DNA from: Chthonomonas sp.
GTDB lineage: Bacteria > Armatimonadota > Fimbriimonadia > Fimbriimonadales > Fimbriimonadaceae
Length of the DNA stretch: 64,000 bases
Reading direction: 5' to 3'
Assembly (NCBI GenBank): GCA_016788585.1
Contig: JAEURP010000018.1
Span: 1-64,000, forward strand
A program made the position numbers and the translations under genes. A model generated the notes under the pieces. It saw only the letters and a program-made list of their open reading frames with translations, ran no database searches and had not been told where the DNA came from. Below are positions 26,744-35,531 of the stretch, in pieces. The stretch's first letter is position 1, and the number at the start of each line of letters is the position of its first letter.

Positions 26744-28074
26744 GCTGATACCTCAGACTTCTGACGATTCATGAACATCGCCGCCACGAACAAAATGAGT
26801 ACGATTCCCGCCCCCCACATGAGCAGCGGCAGGCGTTCATCTCGGGTGAGGTTCATTTGGTCTTTGAGAAGGCCATAACCCAGCAACGATGCCCCGATGT
26901 AGCTGGCGCCGACGGTCAGGCTGTTTCGAGTTTGTTGGCTGGATTGTCCTAGCGCACCAGCGAATCCAAGGCCGATCAAAACACCCACGGCACCCTTCGC
27001 CCCGATGACGAGGGGAGAGAAACCGCAGATGAGGGCTCCCATGGTCCAGCCCACCATCGTGGCGGGGAACTTGGCGGTTTGCGATCGAGCCGAACCGAGG
27101 AAGGCGAGAAGCACGCCGAGCATGACGCCGATGATGCCGTAGTGCTGGCCGATGTCGAGCGCTTTCGCGGCTTCTGGATACATCACGCCGAAGGCGCGGT
27201 AAATCGCGAGGATGGCGAGGGGAGAAATCGCCGCGGCGACGCGAGGGCGATCGGAAAGCAGAGCGACACCGAGCGCTCCCAAAGCCGCCGCTGCCATGCC
27301 CATACCGCGCGCTTCGGAGAACGCCGCCGTTCCGACTGCGACCATCAAGATTCCGCCGACCAACGGTACGAATCCGGCATCTTCTGTCTCGGCGGGCATG
27401 GCCCACACGATCGCTGCCGCAACCAAGGCCCCGACCAAAGCCGCAAGCCCGGAATCATTAAAGTACAGCACCTTGCTGCACGCAAAGAAGCCCAGCGCCG
27501 CCATAAGCGCTGCGCCCAAACCAAAGGCTTTTGGCCAAGATTTCAGCATCGCCGACAGCCCAATAAACACAAGCAGGGCCGAGGCAACCGCCGCCGCCAA
27601 GACCAGACCAGGAGGCGACTCGGGATTGATCAACTGCGTCCGCCCTAAGGTATCGGCGGCCCCAAGCACGGCACAGGTCAGCGCGACTCCGCCGCCGACC
27701 GCGCCGTAACCCAAAACCAGACTCCCCATTCCGACTCCCGACGCGAAAAGCGCTGCTCGAATGAAGAAGTCGTTACCGGCGACGACGCTGCCGCAGACCA
27801 CACCGCACGCCAAAATTAGCAACAACGAAGGCACCGCTGCGCCATCTTCGGACAACCCAAAGAGCGGCGAGAGCCCCAGGCCAATTCCCAGACAAGCCAG
27901 AGGCGAAGCCCACATCGGAGCGTCCGCGCCGAACGCCATCCCCGTACCGATCAAGGCCAAACCGACCCCAACCCAACCCGGAACGACACGCGAGCGCTTG
28001 TTCAATGCCGAGACCGCCGCCGCCAAAACCACGCCGATCACCAATTGCCAATTCGAGAGCGAATCCACGATCAA
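26740..28074 (-). CDS. polytopic membrane protein of unknown function
   Basis: 444 residues with a TTG start at 28074. The protein is almost entirely hydrophobic, with about fourteen Gly/Ala-rich transmembrane segments separated by very short loops, and a basic C-terminal end (MNRQKSEVSA). I do not recognise a transporter signature. It is the first gene of a tightly overlapping operon with the alpha-2-macroglobulin and VanW genes, so an envelope-related role is plausible but unproven. A divergent start lies 36 bases upstream. Confidence 0.75.
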   Translation of the reverse strand: MIVDSLSNWQLVIGVVLAAAVSALNKRSRVVPGWVGVGLALIGTGMAFGADAPMWASPLACLGIGLGLSPLFGLSEDGAAVPSLLLILACGVVCGSVVAGNDFFIRAALFASGVGMGSLVLGYGAVGGGVALTCAVLGAADTLGRTQLINPESPPGLVLAAAVASALLVFIGLSAMLKSWPKAFGLGAALMAALGFFACSKVLYFNDSGLAALVGALVAAAIVWAMPAETEDAGFVPLVGGILMVAVGTAAFSEARGMGMAAAALGALGVALLSDRPRVAAAISPLAILAIYRAFGVMYPEAAKALDIGQHYGIIGVMLGVLLAFLGSARSQTAKFPATMVGWTMGALICGFSPLVIGAKGAVGVLIGLGFAGALGQSSQQTRNSLTVGASYIGASLLGYGLLKDQMNLTRDERLPLLMWGAGIVLILFVAAMFMNRQKSEVSA

Positions 28075-28109
28075 GAGACGTGCGGTTTAGGCTACAATTG
28101 TTAGACAAA

Positions 28110-28430
28110 ATGAACATGCCGGCCAAGAAAATGGAGTTTCAGAGCCAGAGCTATCAAACCTTCTGGCCCGCGGTACTCGTCAGCGAGCGCGCCGAGGCCA
28201 AATCGAAGGAGCTCGAGATCCTTTACGACGGGTTCGCCCGATCTTTCCAAGCCACCATCGTCGGTGTGCTGAATGAATCGAAAAGAGCGAAAGCGAAAGA
28301 CAAAATCCAGGTCGTCGAATTGATGCACGACCAGAAAATGCCGTCGGGAATCAAGCTGAGCTACCGCATCGACGGGCAAAACCTGTTCATTTGCGACCTC
28401 TGGTTGCCCGTCCAGCCAACTTTGTTCTGA
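28110..28430 (+). CDS. small hypothetical protein
   Basis: 106 residues, soluble, with a lysine-rich middle (ESKRAKAKDKIQVVELM) and an aromatic C-terminus (ICDLWLPVQPTLF). A TACAAT box lies 11 bases before the ATG at 28110, so I prefer this start to an in-frame start at 28005, which would lie inside the divergent gene. No family was recognised. It is convergent with the MetH gene, 20 bases apart. Confidence 0.6.
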   Translation: MNMPAKKMEFQSQSYQTFWPAVLVSERAEAKSKELEILYDGFARSFQATIVGVLNESKRAKAKDKIQVVELMHDQKMPSGIKLSYRIDGQNLFICDLWLPVQPTLF

Positions 28431-28450
28431 CGGAAGCCTTGTGCAGGGCG

Positions 28451-30385
28451 CTAAACTGCGGCGTATTCGCGCTTGTCGTAGACCAGGTCGCTCGCCATCT
28501 TCCAAACATCCGCGTCGATTTGGTTCTCTGGCTTGATCTTGCTGAAGTGCACGATGGCCGAGGACAAACCGGCCTCGCGGGCGTAGTGGAGGAAGGCCGA
28601 ATTGACGACCATTCGGAGCGCGGGTTTGAGGCCAAACGAGATGTTTGAGACGCCCAGCGTGGTGTTGACGCGCGGGTGGCGCTTCAGGAGTTCTTCGATG
28701 GCGCGGATCGTTTCGATTCCGGCCTGGCGGAACTCCTCATCGCCGGAGCCCAGCGTGAAGGTGAGGCAGTCCACGAAGACATCGTGGTCGGGCACGCCAT
28801 ATTCGCGCGTCATGGCGAGGATGCGCTCGGCGATTTCGACCTTCTTTTGCCAGGATTTGGCCATTCCGTCCTCATCGATGGTGAGCGCGACGACGCCCGC
28901 GCCATATTGCTGGCAAAGGGCGAGAACCTTGCGCGTGCGCGCCTCGCCATCCTCGAAATTGATGCTGTTGATGATGGGCTTGCCGGCCAAACACTGCAGC
29001 GCGCGCTCGATAACGGGGACCTCCGTGGAGTCAATCATGATTGGCACGGTGACTTTGGTGTTGTAGCGGCTGAGAACCTCGGTCATGTCGCGAACTTCGT
29101 CGCGGCCCACGTACGCGGTGCAGACATCTAGGACGTGCGAGCCCTCGCCTTCCTGCTCGCGGGCGAGCTCGGTGAGACCTTCCCAATTCTCCGCGGCGAG
29201 CATTTCCTTGAAGGCCCTGGAACCATTGGCGTTCGTCTTCTCGCCGATGATGAGATAGCTGGGCGCCTGGTCGTACGGCTGGAATTGGTAAAGGCTGCTG
29301 CACCCGACGAGCTTGAGCGCGCTGGCTTTCTCGTCCGTGTTCAGGTTGAAGTCGAAATTCTTGTACGTTTCGCGTTGCGATATCCAATGGGCGGGGGCGT
29401 TGTGCTTGGCTCCTTTGAGTCTTTCGCTCACTGCCTTGATGTGCTCGGGCGTGGTGCCGCAGCAACCGCCGCACATGGCGACGCCGAACTCATTGACGAA
29501 GCGCTCGTGGTGCTGCGCGAGGTCCTCGGGGCCGAGTTTGTAGACGGCCTTGCCCTTTTCCATGACGGGCAGGCCGGCATTGGGCTGGATGCTGATCGGG
29601 CGGGTGCTGTTTTGCCCGAGGAAGCGGATGTGCTCGGCCATTTCGACTGGGCCGGTGGCGCAATTCATGCCGAGCGCGACAACTTCGGGGAAGCACTCAA
29701 GCATATTAAGCGCCGCACCGATTTCGGAGCCGACAAGCATGGTGCCGGTCTGTTCCATCGTGACCTGAACGATAACCGGCTTGAGCGTTTCGGTCTCCGC
29801 CATGGCGCGCTTGGCCGCGACGACGCCGGCCTTGACCATGAGCAGGTCTTGCAGGGTTTCGAGCATGAGGACATCGACGCCGCCCTCGATGAGCCCGACG
29901 AAGCAGCGCTGGTAAGTCGCGACGAGTTCGTCCCAACTGGTTTGGCCGAGGCTGATGAGCTTGGTGCCTGGGCCGAGCGCTCCGGCGACGAACTTGTTTT
30001 CGAACTGATTGGCGGCGCGGCGGGCGACAATCGCGGCCTGTTTGGAGAGCTCGTAGTCGAGCTCAGGAATGTCGTAGTCCGCGAGGACAAGGCCACTGGA
30101 GCCAAAGGTGTTGGTTTCGACAATATCGCTACCGGCGGCGAAGTAACGGCGGTGAATGTCCTCGATGAGATCCGGGCGGCTGACGCAAAGGGCCTCGTTG
30201 CAGCCTTCCATATCGGCCCCGTTGAGCCGAATTGCGGCGTCGCGGATGACTTGGGCGACGCCTTCGGTCGGGAGGTCGAAGTCCGCTCGAGTCAGCCCGG
30301 CGCCTTGGATTTGCGTGCCCATCGCGCCGTCCCAAATGAGGACACACTCGGCAAGAGCATCAAGGAATGCGGACTGAAACTTCAC
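28451..30385 (-). CDS. metH: methionine synthase, homocysteine and folate modules only (truncated MetH)
   Basis: 644 residues with a GTG start. The homocysteine-binding barrel (about 1-330) has zinc ligands in MNCATGP (C242) and CGGCCGTTPEH (C308, C309). The pterin-binding barrel begins near YLIIGEKTNANGSRAF (about 388) and runs to the end. The protein stops at DLVYDKREYAAV, about where full-length MetH passes into the cobalamin-binding domain. The B12-binding and SAM-activation modules (another ~500-600 residues) are missing, and I see no continuation downstream in any frame. A split enzyme with a separate cobalamin subunit is likely. CATAAT lies five bases before the GTG. No cobalamin riboswitch was seen. 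Confidence 0.93.
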   Translation of the reverse strand: MKFQSAFLDALAECVLIWDGAMGTQIQGAGLTRADFDLPTEGVAQVIRDAAIRLNGADMEGCNEALCVSRPDLIEDIHRRYFAAGSDIVETNTFGSSGLVLADYDIPELDYELSKQAAIVARRAANQFENKFVAGALGPGTKLISLGQTSWDELVATYQRCFVGLIEGGVDVLMLETLQDLLMVKAGVVAAKRAMAETETLKPVIVQVTMEQTGTMLVGSEIGAALNMLECFPEVVALGMNCATGPVEMAEHIRFLGQNSTRPISIQPNAGLPVMEKGKAVYKLGPEDLAQHHERFVNEFGVAMCGGCCGTTPEHIKAVSERLKGAKHNAPAHWISQRETYKNFDFNLNTDEKASALKLVGCSSLYQFQPYDQAPSYLIIGEKTNANGSRAFKEMLAAENWEGLTELAREQEGEGSHVLDVCTAYVGRDEVRDMTEVLSRYNTKVTVPIMIDSTEVPVIERALQCLAGKPIINSINFEDGEARTRKVLALCQQYGAGVVALTIDEDGMAKSWQKKVEIAERILAMTREYGVPDHDVFVDCLTFTLGSGDEEFRQAGIETIRAIEELLKRHPRVNTTLGVSNISFGLKPALRMVVNSAFLHYAREAGLSSAIVHFSKIKPENQIDADVWKMASDLVYDKREYAAV

Positions 30386-30390
30386 ACCCT

Positions 30391-30396
30391 ATTATG
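30391..30396 (-). promoter_or_regulatory. -10 box placed for a leaderless metH transcript
   Basis: CATAAT on the minus strand is followed by five bases and then the GTG start of metH. It overlaps the stop region of the upstream gene. Confidence 0.4.
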
Positions 30397-31507
30397 AGCC
30401 GTCGAAAGTCAAACTGAACTGATCATTGTCGCCCTTGCCATAGAAACGGACGCGGAGTAGCCGGCTCCCCGAAACCTCGATCGTGCCGCCGCCAAAGGCG
30501 TTTTGGTACGTTCCAGAGCGGATAGAGGTGACGTTAAAGCCATAAACATTGGGCTCGTGTTGCATCCAGCGGCCCTTGATCTCCCGCCGCAGACCACGAT
30601 CACCGTCCAATGTGAGGGTCAAAACCCCATCCGCGCCCAGCGAGACGGTTACCTTGTTGTAGTTCTCCAACGGCATTGCCGGTAAGTCGGCCCGGTTCGG
30701 CGTCATTTTGAATTTGCCAACGCCTCGTTGGGAAAAAAGTTGGGTGGTTGGCGAAGTGGTTCCCGTTGCGTTGACGCGCCAGCGAAATCGTATTGGCTGT
30801 GGGCGCGTTGCAGATGTTGCGCCCTCGAACGTGGAATCAACGACACTTCCCGCTGAGTTGAGATAAAGCAACCCTCGAATGACGGCTTTCTCGCCGCCAA
30901 CTTCGGTCAGGATGATGTTGGTGTTGCGGTCACTTCCATCGATCACTGCGTAGCCAAAGGCACTCAGCGGCGACGTCATGGTGACCGTGCTGTCGGCGCG
31001 GATTTGGAGGGTGAAGTCAGCGAACTCATAGGTTCGATCTCCATTCGTCATGTTGCCCGATCCCGTCAATCGATAGTTTTGCGCAGCGCTGTATAGCATC
31101 GGCGAGGCGAGTTCGCTTCGCCGCACCAGAATAAGGCTTTGGGCGTCTTGGCTTGGGGCAGGTGTAAATCTTAGCGATCGTGCTTCGCCATCAATCCTAA
31201 TCAAGGTGAAGCTCGCCCCTTCTTGAGTTGGAATCGTCGCGTCTTCAATCCGAAAAGTTGTGGTGGTTCCTGCTCCCGTCCACCGCCCGAAGAAGTAGGC
31301 GTTTGTGAAGTTCTCCCCCATCAGCCGAACAACACCGCGGCCCCCTTCCTTGAGTTCAACCCGAACAGAGGATGGTCGGCCCGAGTATCTTCCTATTCTG
31401 AATTCGCCTCGGCCGGTCGAGAATTCGGCCCTAAATGGAGCGGGCTGCGACAGAGCGAACTGGGTGAGAGCGAGCAGTAGTCCAATAATTGCGAGAACGC
31501 GGAGCAT
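30392..31507 (-). CDS. secreted hypothetical protein
   Basis: 371 residues from the ATG at 31507, which gives a clean signal peptide (LRVLAIIGLLLALTQFALS). The longer frame to 31570 would run into the divergent mazG and was rejected. The mature part is beta-rich with many Thr, Ser and Arg, and contains two similar stretches (GEFRIGRYSG early and GKFKMTPNRAD late) that may reflect an internal duplication. No family was recognised. The start is preceded by TATACT and six bases. metH follows six bases after its stop. Confidence 0.65.
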   Translation of the reverse strand: MLRVLAIIGLLLALTQFALSQPAPFRAEFSTGRGEFRIGRYSGRPSSVRVELKEGGRGVVRLMGENFTNAYFFGRWTGAGTTTTFRIEDATIPTQEGASFTLIRIDGEARSLRFTPAPSQDAQSLILVRRSELASPMLYSAAQNYRLTGSGNMTNGDRTYEFADFTLQIRADSTVTMTSPLSAFGYAVIDGSDRNTNIILTEVGGEKAVIRGLLYLNSAGSVVDSTFEGATSATRPQPIRFRWRVNATGTTSPTTQLFSQRGVGKFKMTPNRADLPAMPLENYNKVTVSLGADGVLTLTLDGDRGLRREIKGRWMQHEPNVYGFNVTSIRSGTYQNAFGGGTIEVSGSRLLRVRFYGKGDNDQFSLTFDGS

Positions 31508-31513
31508 GAACTT

Positions 31514-31519
31514 AGTATA
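31514..31519 (-). promoter_or_regulatory. -10 box TATACT, six bases before the start codon
   Basis: TATACT-N6-ATG on the minus strand. This is the spacing expected if the transcript starts at the A of the start codon. The same box and spacing occurs before the start at 38033. Confidence 0.5.
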
Positions 31520-31533
31520 GAGGACGAATGCGC

Positions 31534-31539
31534 TACGAT
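31534..31539 (+). promoter_or_regulatory. -10 box TACGAT, five bases before mazG
   Basis: TACGAT-N5-ATG. It shares the 37-base intergenic region with the divergent TATACT box of the secreted protein gene, so the two promoters overlap. Confidence 0.4.
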
Positions 31540-31544
31540 GAACT

Positions 31545-32564
31545 ATGATTCGAACTGTTGAGGATGCCATCGCGCAAATCGCTGAGCGCAGGGAAGGGCA
31601 GATTGTTTTGGCATCGAGTCGAGCTATTACGGATTTGCGTGTGGATCGATTAATTCTGGGACCAGCTACGAAGGAAGATTTGGATTGGTACTTGGTCGGC
31701 TGGCCAGAGGGCGCGGCCTTTCAGCTCTTGTCGGCAAGGGTGGACAAGGTGGACTTAGAGGAGGGGGAAGCGCTTTTTCTCCCGGCCCAGAGGGACGCCA
31801 TTCACCGCGGCGGATTGCAGGGTCTCGCCGACGTCGTCGCGCGGCTGATGGAGCCCGATACCGGCTGCCCATGGGATCTCGAGCAGACTCATGTGACCCT
31901 CAAGAAGTACTTAATCGAGGAAGCCTATGAACTGATCGAGGCGATTGATCAGGAAGATCGCGAGGGCATGATCGAGGAGCTTGGCGATGTGCTACTACAG
32001 CCGATGATGCACGCTGAATACGCGCAGCGACGCGGCGAATTCGACCTTCCGCTTATTGCCCAGCAACAAGCCGAGAAGTTGGTTCGGCGGCACCCGCATG
32101 TTTTCGGCGACAAGGTTGCGAACACGGCCGAGGAAGTACTGGCAAATTGGGACAGGGTCAAGCGAGCTGAGAAGGAACGGCATAGCATTCTTGAGGGTAT
32201 TCCCGCCGCGATGCCTCAGCTCTTGAGGGCTCTGGAAACCAGCAAACGAGCAGCTCGGGCCGGGTTCGAATGGCCCGACTTGGAGGGTGTCTTTGCGAAG
32301 CTGAACGAGGAGATCGATGAACTTGATCGGGCCATTGAGGAAGGCAATGTGAAGGAGCAAAGCGACGAGCTGGGCGACCTCTTATTCACTGTCGTCAACA
32401 TCGCCCGCTGGCTCAAAGTGGACCCTGAAGAAGCCTTGCGGACGATGTTAACTCGCTTCACGGCAAGATTTCAGCAGATGGAGCAAAGCTCGGACAAGCC
32501 CCTTAGCGAACTGAGCCCTGAACGCTGGGATGAGCTGTGGGAGAAAGCAAAGGCTGGGGAATAG
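31545..32564 (+). CDS. mazG: MazG-family nucleoside triphosphate pyrophosphohydrolase
   Basis: 339 residues. It hydrolyses NTPs or dNTPs to monophosphates and pyrophosphate (house-cleaning). Two MazG helical units are visible. The first has GCPWDLEQTH, LIEEAYELIEAID (about 125-137) and EELGDVLLQ, which provide the Mg-binding acidic residues. The second has LNEEIDELDRAI and DELGDLLFTVVN. Residues 1-95 are an extra N-terminal region (LILGPATKEDLDWYLVGWP) of unknown fold, where some MazG proteins carry a tetrapyrrole methylase domain. It is convergent with pepF. Confidence 0.92.
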   Translation: MIRTVEDAIAQIAERREGQIVLASSRAITDLRVDRLILGPATKEDLDWYLVGWPEGAAFQLLSARVDKVDLEEGEALFLPAQRDAIHRGGLQGLADVVARLMEPDTGCPWDLEQTHVTLKKYLIEEAYELIEAIDQEDREGMIEELGDVLLQPMMHAEYAQRRGEFDLPLIAQQQAEKLVRRHPHVFGDKVANTAEEVLANWDRVKRAEKERHSILEGIPAAMPQLLRALETSKRAARAGFEWPDLEGVFAKLNEEIDELDRAIEEGNVKEQSDELGDLLFTVVNIARWLKVDPEEALRTMLTRFTARFQQMEQSSDKPLSELSPERWDELWEKAKAGE

Positions 32565-32645
32565 CTGGGTTTTGCCGAGTGTGGCTGGGAAATTGTCAGC
32601 AAGACCCAGCCATTCCAAGCTATTCCCAGCAACACCCAGCGACTC
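32562..32645. repeat. short GCTGGG/CCCAGC repeats between convergent genes
   Basis: GCTGGGTTTTGC (32564-32575) is nearly complementary to GCAACACCCAGC (32629-32640). Further GCTGGGA and CCCAGC units lie between. It probably forms a bidirectional terminator for mazG and pepF. No T-run is evident. Confidence 0.4.
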
Positions 32646-32649
32646 CAGC

Positions 32650-34440
32650 TTAACCAACTAACCGATCAAATTCGTTAACATCCGCCTCGATCATTGCCAG
32701 GCTGTTCTCCCAGAACTTCGAGGTTGTAATGTCGATGTTGAACCGCCGAGCCAGAGTCGGTGCATCAGCAAGACCAGTCGAGGACAACAGATCATCGTAG
32801 GAGCTCTTAAATGCTTCCGGATCCTGTTTATAGATCGCATAGAGACCGAGCGAGAAGAGCAGTCCGAACATGTAGGGGAAGTTGTAGTAGCTTCTGCCGC
32901 CACTGTAATAGTGGCCTTTGACCGCCCACATGTAGGGGTGGCGATGCTCGGATAGCCCATCACCGTAGGTTTGACCTTGGGCCCACAGCATCGTGTCGCA
33001 CAATTCATTGGGGCTCATTGCACGGATCGATCGCTTCTCAAAAACGGCTTGCTCAAAGAGGAAGCGACTGCTGATATCGACGACAGTTTGCGTCGCTCTT
33101 TGTAAGCTTTGCTCAAGAATGCTAATCTTTTCTGCGTCATTTGCGTTCGCCATGGCGGCATTCGAGATGATCGTTTCGCAGAAGATACTTGCAGTCTCGG
33201 CCAAGGTCATCGGAGTCTCTTTCTGCAGTTCCGTGCGCCCGTGGAGGCAAAGGTTGTGGTAGCCGTGACCAAGCTCGTGGGCCAGAGTGCTGACCGAGCC
33301 AAAGGAAGGCTTCCAAGTCATCAAGATGCGGCTCTCATCGGCGCGGATGCCCATGCAGAAAGCGCCATCTCGCTTACCAGCGGCAGGTTGCGCGTCTATC
33401 CAGTTCTCTCGGAAAGATCGGTCGGCGAACTCGCCCATGCGCTGGGAATAGGAATGGAACTGCTTAGAAACAAACGCCGCACCTTGATCATATTGCCATT
33501 CGGTCGTTTCCTCACCGACCGGGGCGAAGAGGTCATACCAATCCAATCCGGCTTCACCAGACAAAGCTCGCGCTTTTGCCTTGAGGTACTTGCGCATGGC
33601 CGGGAAGGCGTCTCTCGCCGCGCCCATCATGGCGTCAAGCGTAGCTAAGTCCATATTCGTATCGAAGACGGCGGCCTCAAGAGGTGAATTCCATCCTCGC
33701 TTGCTGGAAAGCAAGCCGACTTCGCCCTTGATCGCGTTCATCGATGCGGCAAGGGGAACTTCAAACTCCTTCCAACGCGCCAGTTCAGCCTCGTAAGCCA
33801 GCCGCCGGACGGTTCGGTTAGGATCGTATGCCATCGCTCGACACACCGGCATTGGAACGGTTTGCGTGCCGTCAGGCAGTTCAACAACAACCGAAATTTG
33901 GGAAGTCACGTCGCCATGTAAGCGCGAGAAAGCGGTCGAACCGGTGCGGGTGAGGTCGGCGGCGAGAGCCTCCTCGGCGGGGCTCATCTGATGCTTCGCT
34001 AAGGAGCTGCACCTCTTAATAAAGAATTCGTGAGCCTTGGCAACCTCCGAATTAGCAAGAAGGGCAGCCGAGTCTTGCGCCCCAACCCAAGCGATCAGTC
34101 GGCTTTCAAGCTTGGTGGCCTTCGAGAACATCGGCTCCATCTCGCTTAGCTTTGCTTGGGCGAGTTCATTCTTTGCATCTGTTGAGACGAACTGATAGAT
34201 GAAACCGCGGACGGTGCGCGCATCAGATTCAAACTGGTTCCATTGCGGAAGCAATTTATCGAGAACGAAATGAGCTTGACTAGACGTCATTCCGCCGTGC
34301 ACTTCGGCTGCGTCGAAGTTCTGCTCCAATTCCTCCAGAAATTTCTGGAGCCCTTCAAAGGCGGCTGAGAACTCGGAGCTATCGAGCGAAGGAAAGATGG
34401 ACTGAGTGTCCCACTTTGGGGCTGAGATTGTTGTTGACAT
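32650..34440 (-). CDS. pepF: oligoendopeptidase F (M3B metallopeptidase)
   Basis: 596 residues, the usual length. It is a cytosolic zinc endopeptidase that degrades short peptides. The zinc motif HELGH is at 388-392 in STLAHELGHGYH, and the downstream Glu ligand lies in TLAETASIFCE. The N-terminus (KWDTQSIFPS) and the C-terminal GLADAPTLARRF region fit the family. It is divergent from an Lrp-type regulator, which is a natural candidate to control it, though no operator was identified. Confidence 0.94.
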   Translation of the reverse strand: MSTTISAPKWDTQSIFPSLDSSEFSAAFEGLQKFLEELEQNFDAAEVHGGMTSSQAHFVLDKLLPQWNQFESDARTVRGFIYQFVSTDAKNELAQAKLSEMEPMFSKATKLESRLIAWVGAQDSAALLANSEVAKAHEFFIKRCSSLAKHQMSPAEEALAADLTRTGSTAFSRLHGDVTSQISVVVELPDGTQTVPMPVCRAMAYDPNRTVRRLAYEAELARWKEFEVPLAASMNAIKGEVGLLSSKRGWNSPLEAAVFDTNMDLATLDAMMGAARDAFPAMRKYLKAKARALSGEAGLDWYDLFAPVGEETTEWQYDQGAAFVSKQFHSYSQRMGEFADRSFRENWIDAQPAAGKRDGAFCMGIRADESRILMTWKPSFGSVSTLAHELGHGYHNLCLHGRTELQKETPMTLAETASIFCETIISNAAMANANDAEKISILEQSLQRATQTVVDISSRFLFEQAVFEKRSIRAMSPNELCDTMLWAQGQTYGDGLSEHRHPYMWAVKGHYYSGGRSYYNFPYMFGLLFSLGLYAIYKQDPEAFKSSYDDLLSSTGLADAPTLARRFNIDITTSKFWENSLAMIEADVNEFDRLVG

Positions 34441-34486
34441 GCGGTAACTCTGTAAGGCGGTGTATCCGTAGTATGGCTTGGAGAGA

Positions 34487-34984
34487 ATGAACTTGGTATC
34501 AAGAGATGGAAATCTGAAATCGAAGATTAAGCTAGACGAGACCGATGTGGCAATTCTTCGTCTGCTTCAAAGTGACGGGCGAATCACCAATGCAGATCTC
34601 GCTCGAAAAGTTCAGCTTTCGCCCCCCAGCATTTTGCAACGAGTTCGCCGACTTGAGGATGCTGGCCTCGTCGACAAGTACGTTGCAATTCTTTCGGCTC
34701 GTCGGCTTGGATATCACATTACGGTATACGCGCAGATTAGCCTCCAACTGCACCAAGATCAGCCAATCGAAGCCTTCCGTGATTCAGTGGCCTCAATTCC
34801 GCAGATCATGGAGTGCTATCACGTCAGTGGCGAATTCGACTTCTTGCTCAAGATTTTAGTTGAAGACATGTCAGCCTATGAGGCCCTAGTACGAGAGAAA
34901 CTAAGCACGATTAAGGGTGTGGGCAAGATCCAGAGCTGCTTTGTTCTGGGCACAGCCAAACACACAACAGAAGTTTCGCTGTGA
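34487..34984 (+). CDS. Lrp/AsnC family transcriptional regulator
   Basis: 165 residues from the ATG at 34487 (a TTG at 34478 is also possible). The N-terminal helix-turn-helix (LDETDVAILRLLQSDGRITN, LARKVQLSPPSILQRVRRLE) is followed by the RAM effector domain (about 80-160), including MECYHVSGEFDFLLKI. Such proteins form octamers and usually sense amino acids. It is divergent from pepF, so amino-acid- or peptide-responsive control of that gene is a reasonable inference. Confidence 0.92.
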   Translation: MNLVSRDGNLKSKIKLDETDVAILRLLQSDGRITNADLARKVQLSPPSILQRVRRLEDAGLVDKYVAILSARRLGYHITVYAQISLQLHQDQPIEAFRDSVASIPQIMECYHVSGEFDFLLKILVEDMSAYEALVREKLSTIKGVGKIQSCFVLGTAKHTTEVSL

Positions 34985-35008
34985 CTTTTCTGTTATGATG
35001 ATTTCGTT

Positions 35009-35476
35009 TTGGAGCACGAAGACCTAAGTAAGTCTCACTTGAGGGCATGGGAGGCCCTTGTTCGGTCGCACGGTGCGCTCATAAAGTCGATTGGGACAAG
35101 AATGGACGCCCAGTGCGCCATTGGCTTGGCCACATATGAAGTTCTCCTGAGTTTGGAGCAGGCTCCGGGCGCCAAAATGACCATGGGTGAACTTGCTGGC
35201 ATTGTGATTCTTAGCCCAAGTGGTGTCACGCGGCTCGTCGATCGCCTCGAAAAGCAAGGGCTGGTCGCACGAGAAACTAATGCGGCCGATAAGCGTAGCT
35301 TCTACACGGTTCTAACACCAGCCGGCCGCGCCGCAAGGGAGAAAGCATGGCCCGTCTTTCGCGATGGCATTCGAGAGCACTTTGTGGCTGGGCTCTCTGA
35401 TGATGAAGCGGATGCACTGACAAACTTACTCCTCAAGTTCGTCAAGAAAGGGGTCGGTACGACTGTTCACCTTTGA
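35009..35476 (+). CDS. MarR family transcriptional regulator
   Basis: 155 residues with a TTG start. The winged helix contains KMTMGELAGIVILSPSGVTR and LVDRLEKQGLVARETN, followed by the wing ADKRSFYTVLTPAG. Dimerisation helices lie at both ends. The ligand is unknown. TATGAT lies nine bases before the start codon. It sits immediately upstream of the rpsL promoter, and no efflux or catabolic target gene is adjacent. Confidence 0.9.
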   Translation: MEHEDLSKSHLRAWEALVRSHGALIKSIGTRMDAQCAIGLATYEVLLSLEQAPGAKMTMGELAGIVILSPSGVTRLVDRLEKQGLVARETNAADKRSFYTVLTPAGRAAREKAWPVFRDGIREHFVAGLSDDEADALTNLLLKFVKKGVGTTVHL

Positions 35477-35482
35477 ACGGTC

Positions 35483-35512
35483 TTGACAGCATGAGCGAAC
35501 CTCGTTCATAAT
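35483..35512 (+). promoter_or_regulatory. rpsL promoter
   Basis: TTGACA (35483-35488) and CATAAT (35507-35512) are separated by 18 bases, close to the vegetative sigma consensus. Transcription would begin near 35519, about 13 bases before the rpsL ATG. Confidence 0.75.
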
Positions 35513-35531
35513 CGCTGGGCTACACAACTTT

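Noticed and set aside
29135-30397. 420-codon plus-strand frame
   Set aside because: Antisense shadow of metH, whose zinc and folate motifs are clear on the minus strand.
30386-30470. Cobalamin or SAM riboswitch before metH
   Set aside because: The upstream gene ends six bases before metH and no B12-box or SAM-box sequence was seen.
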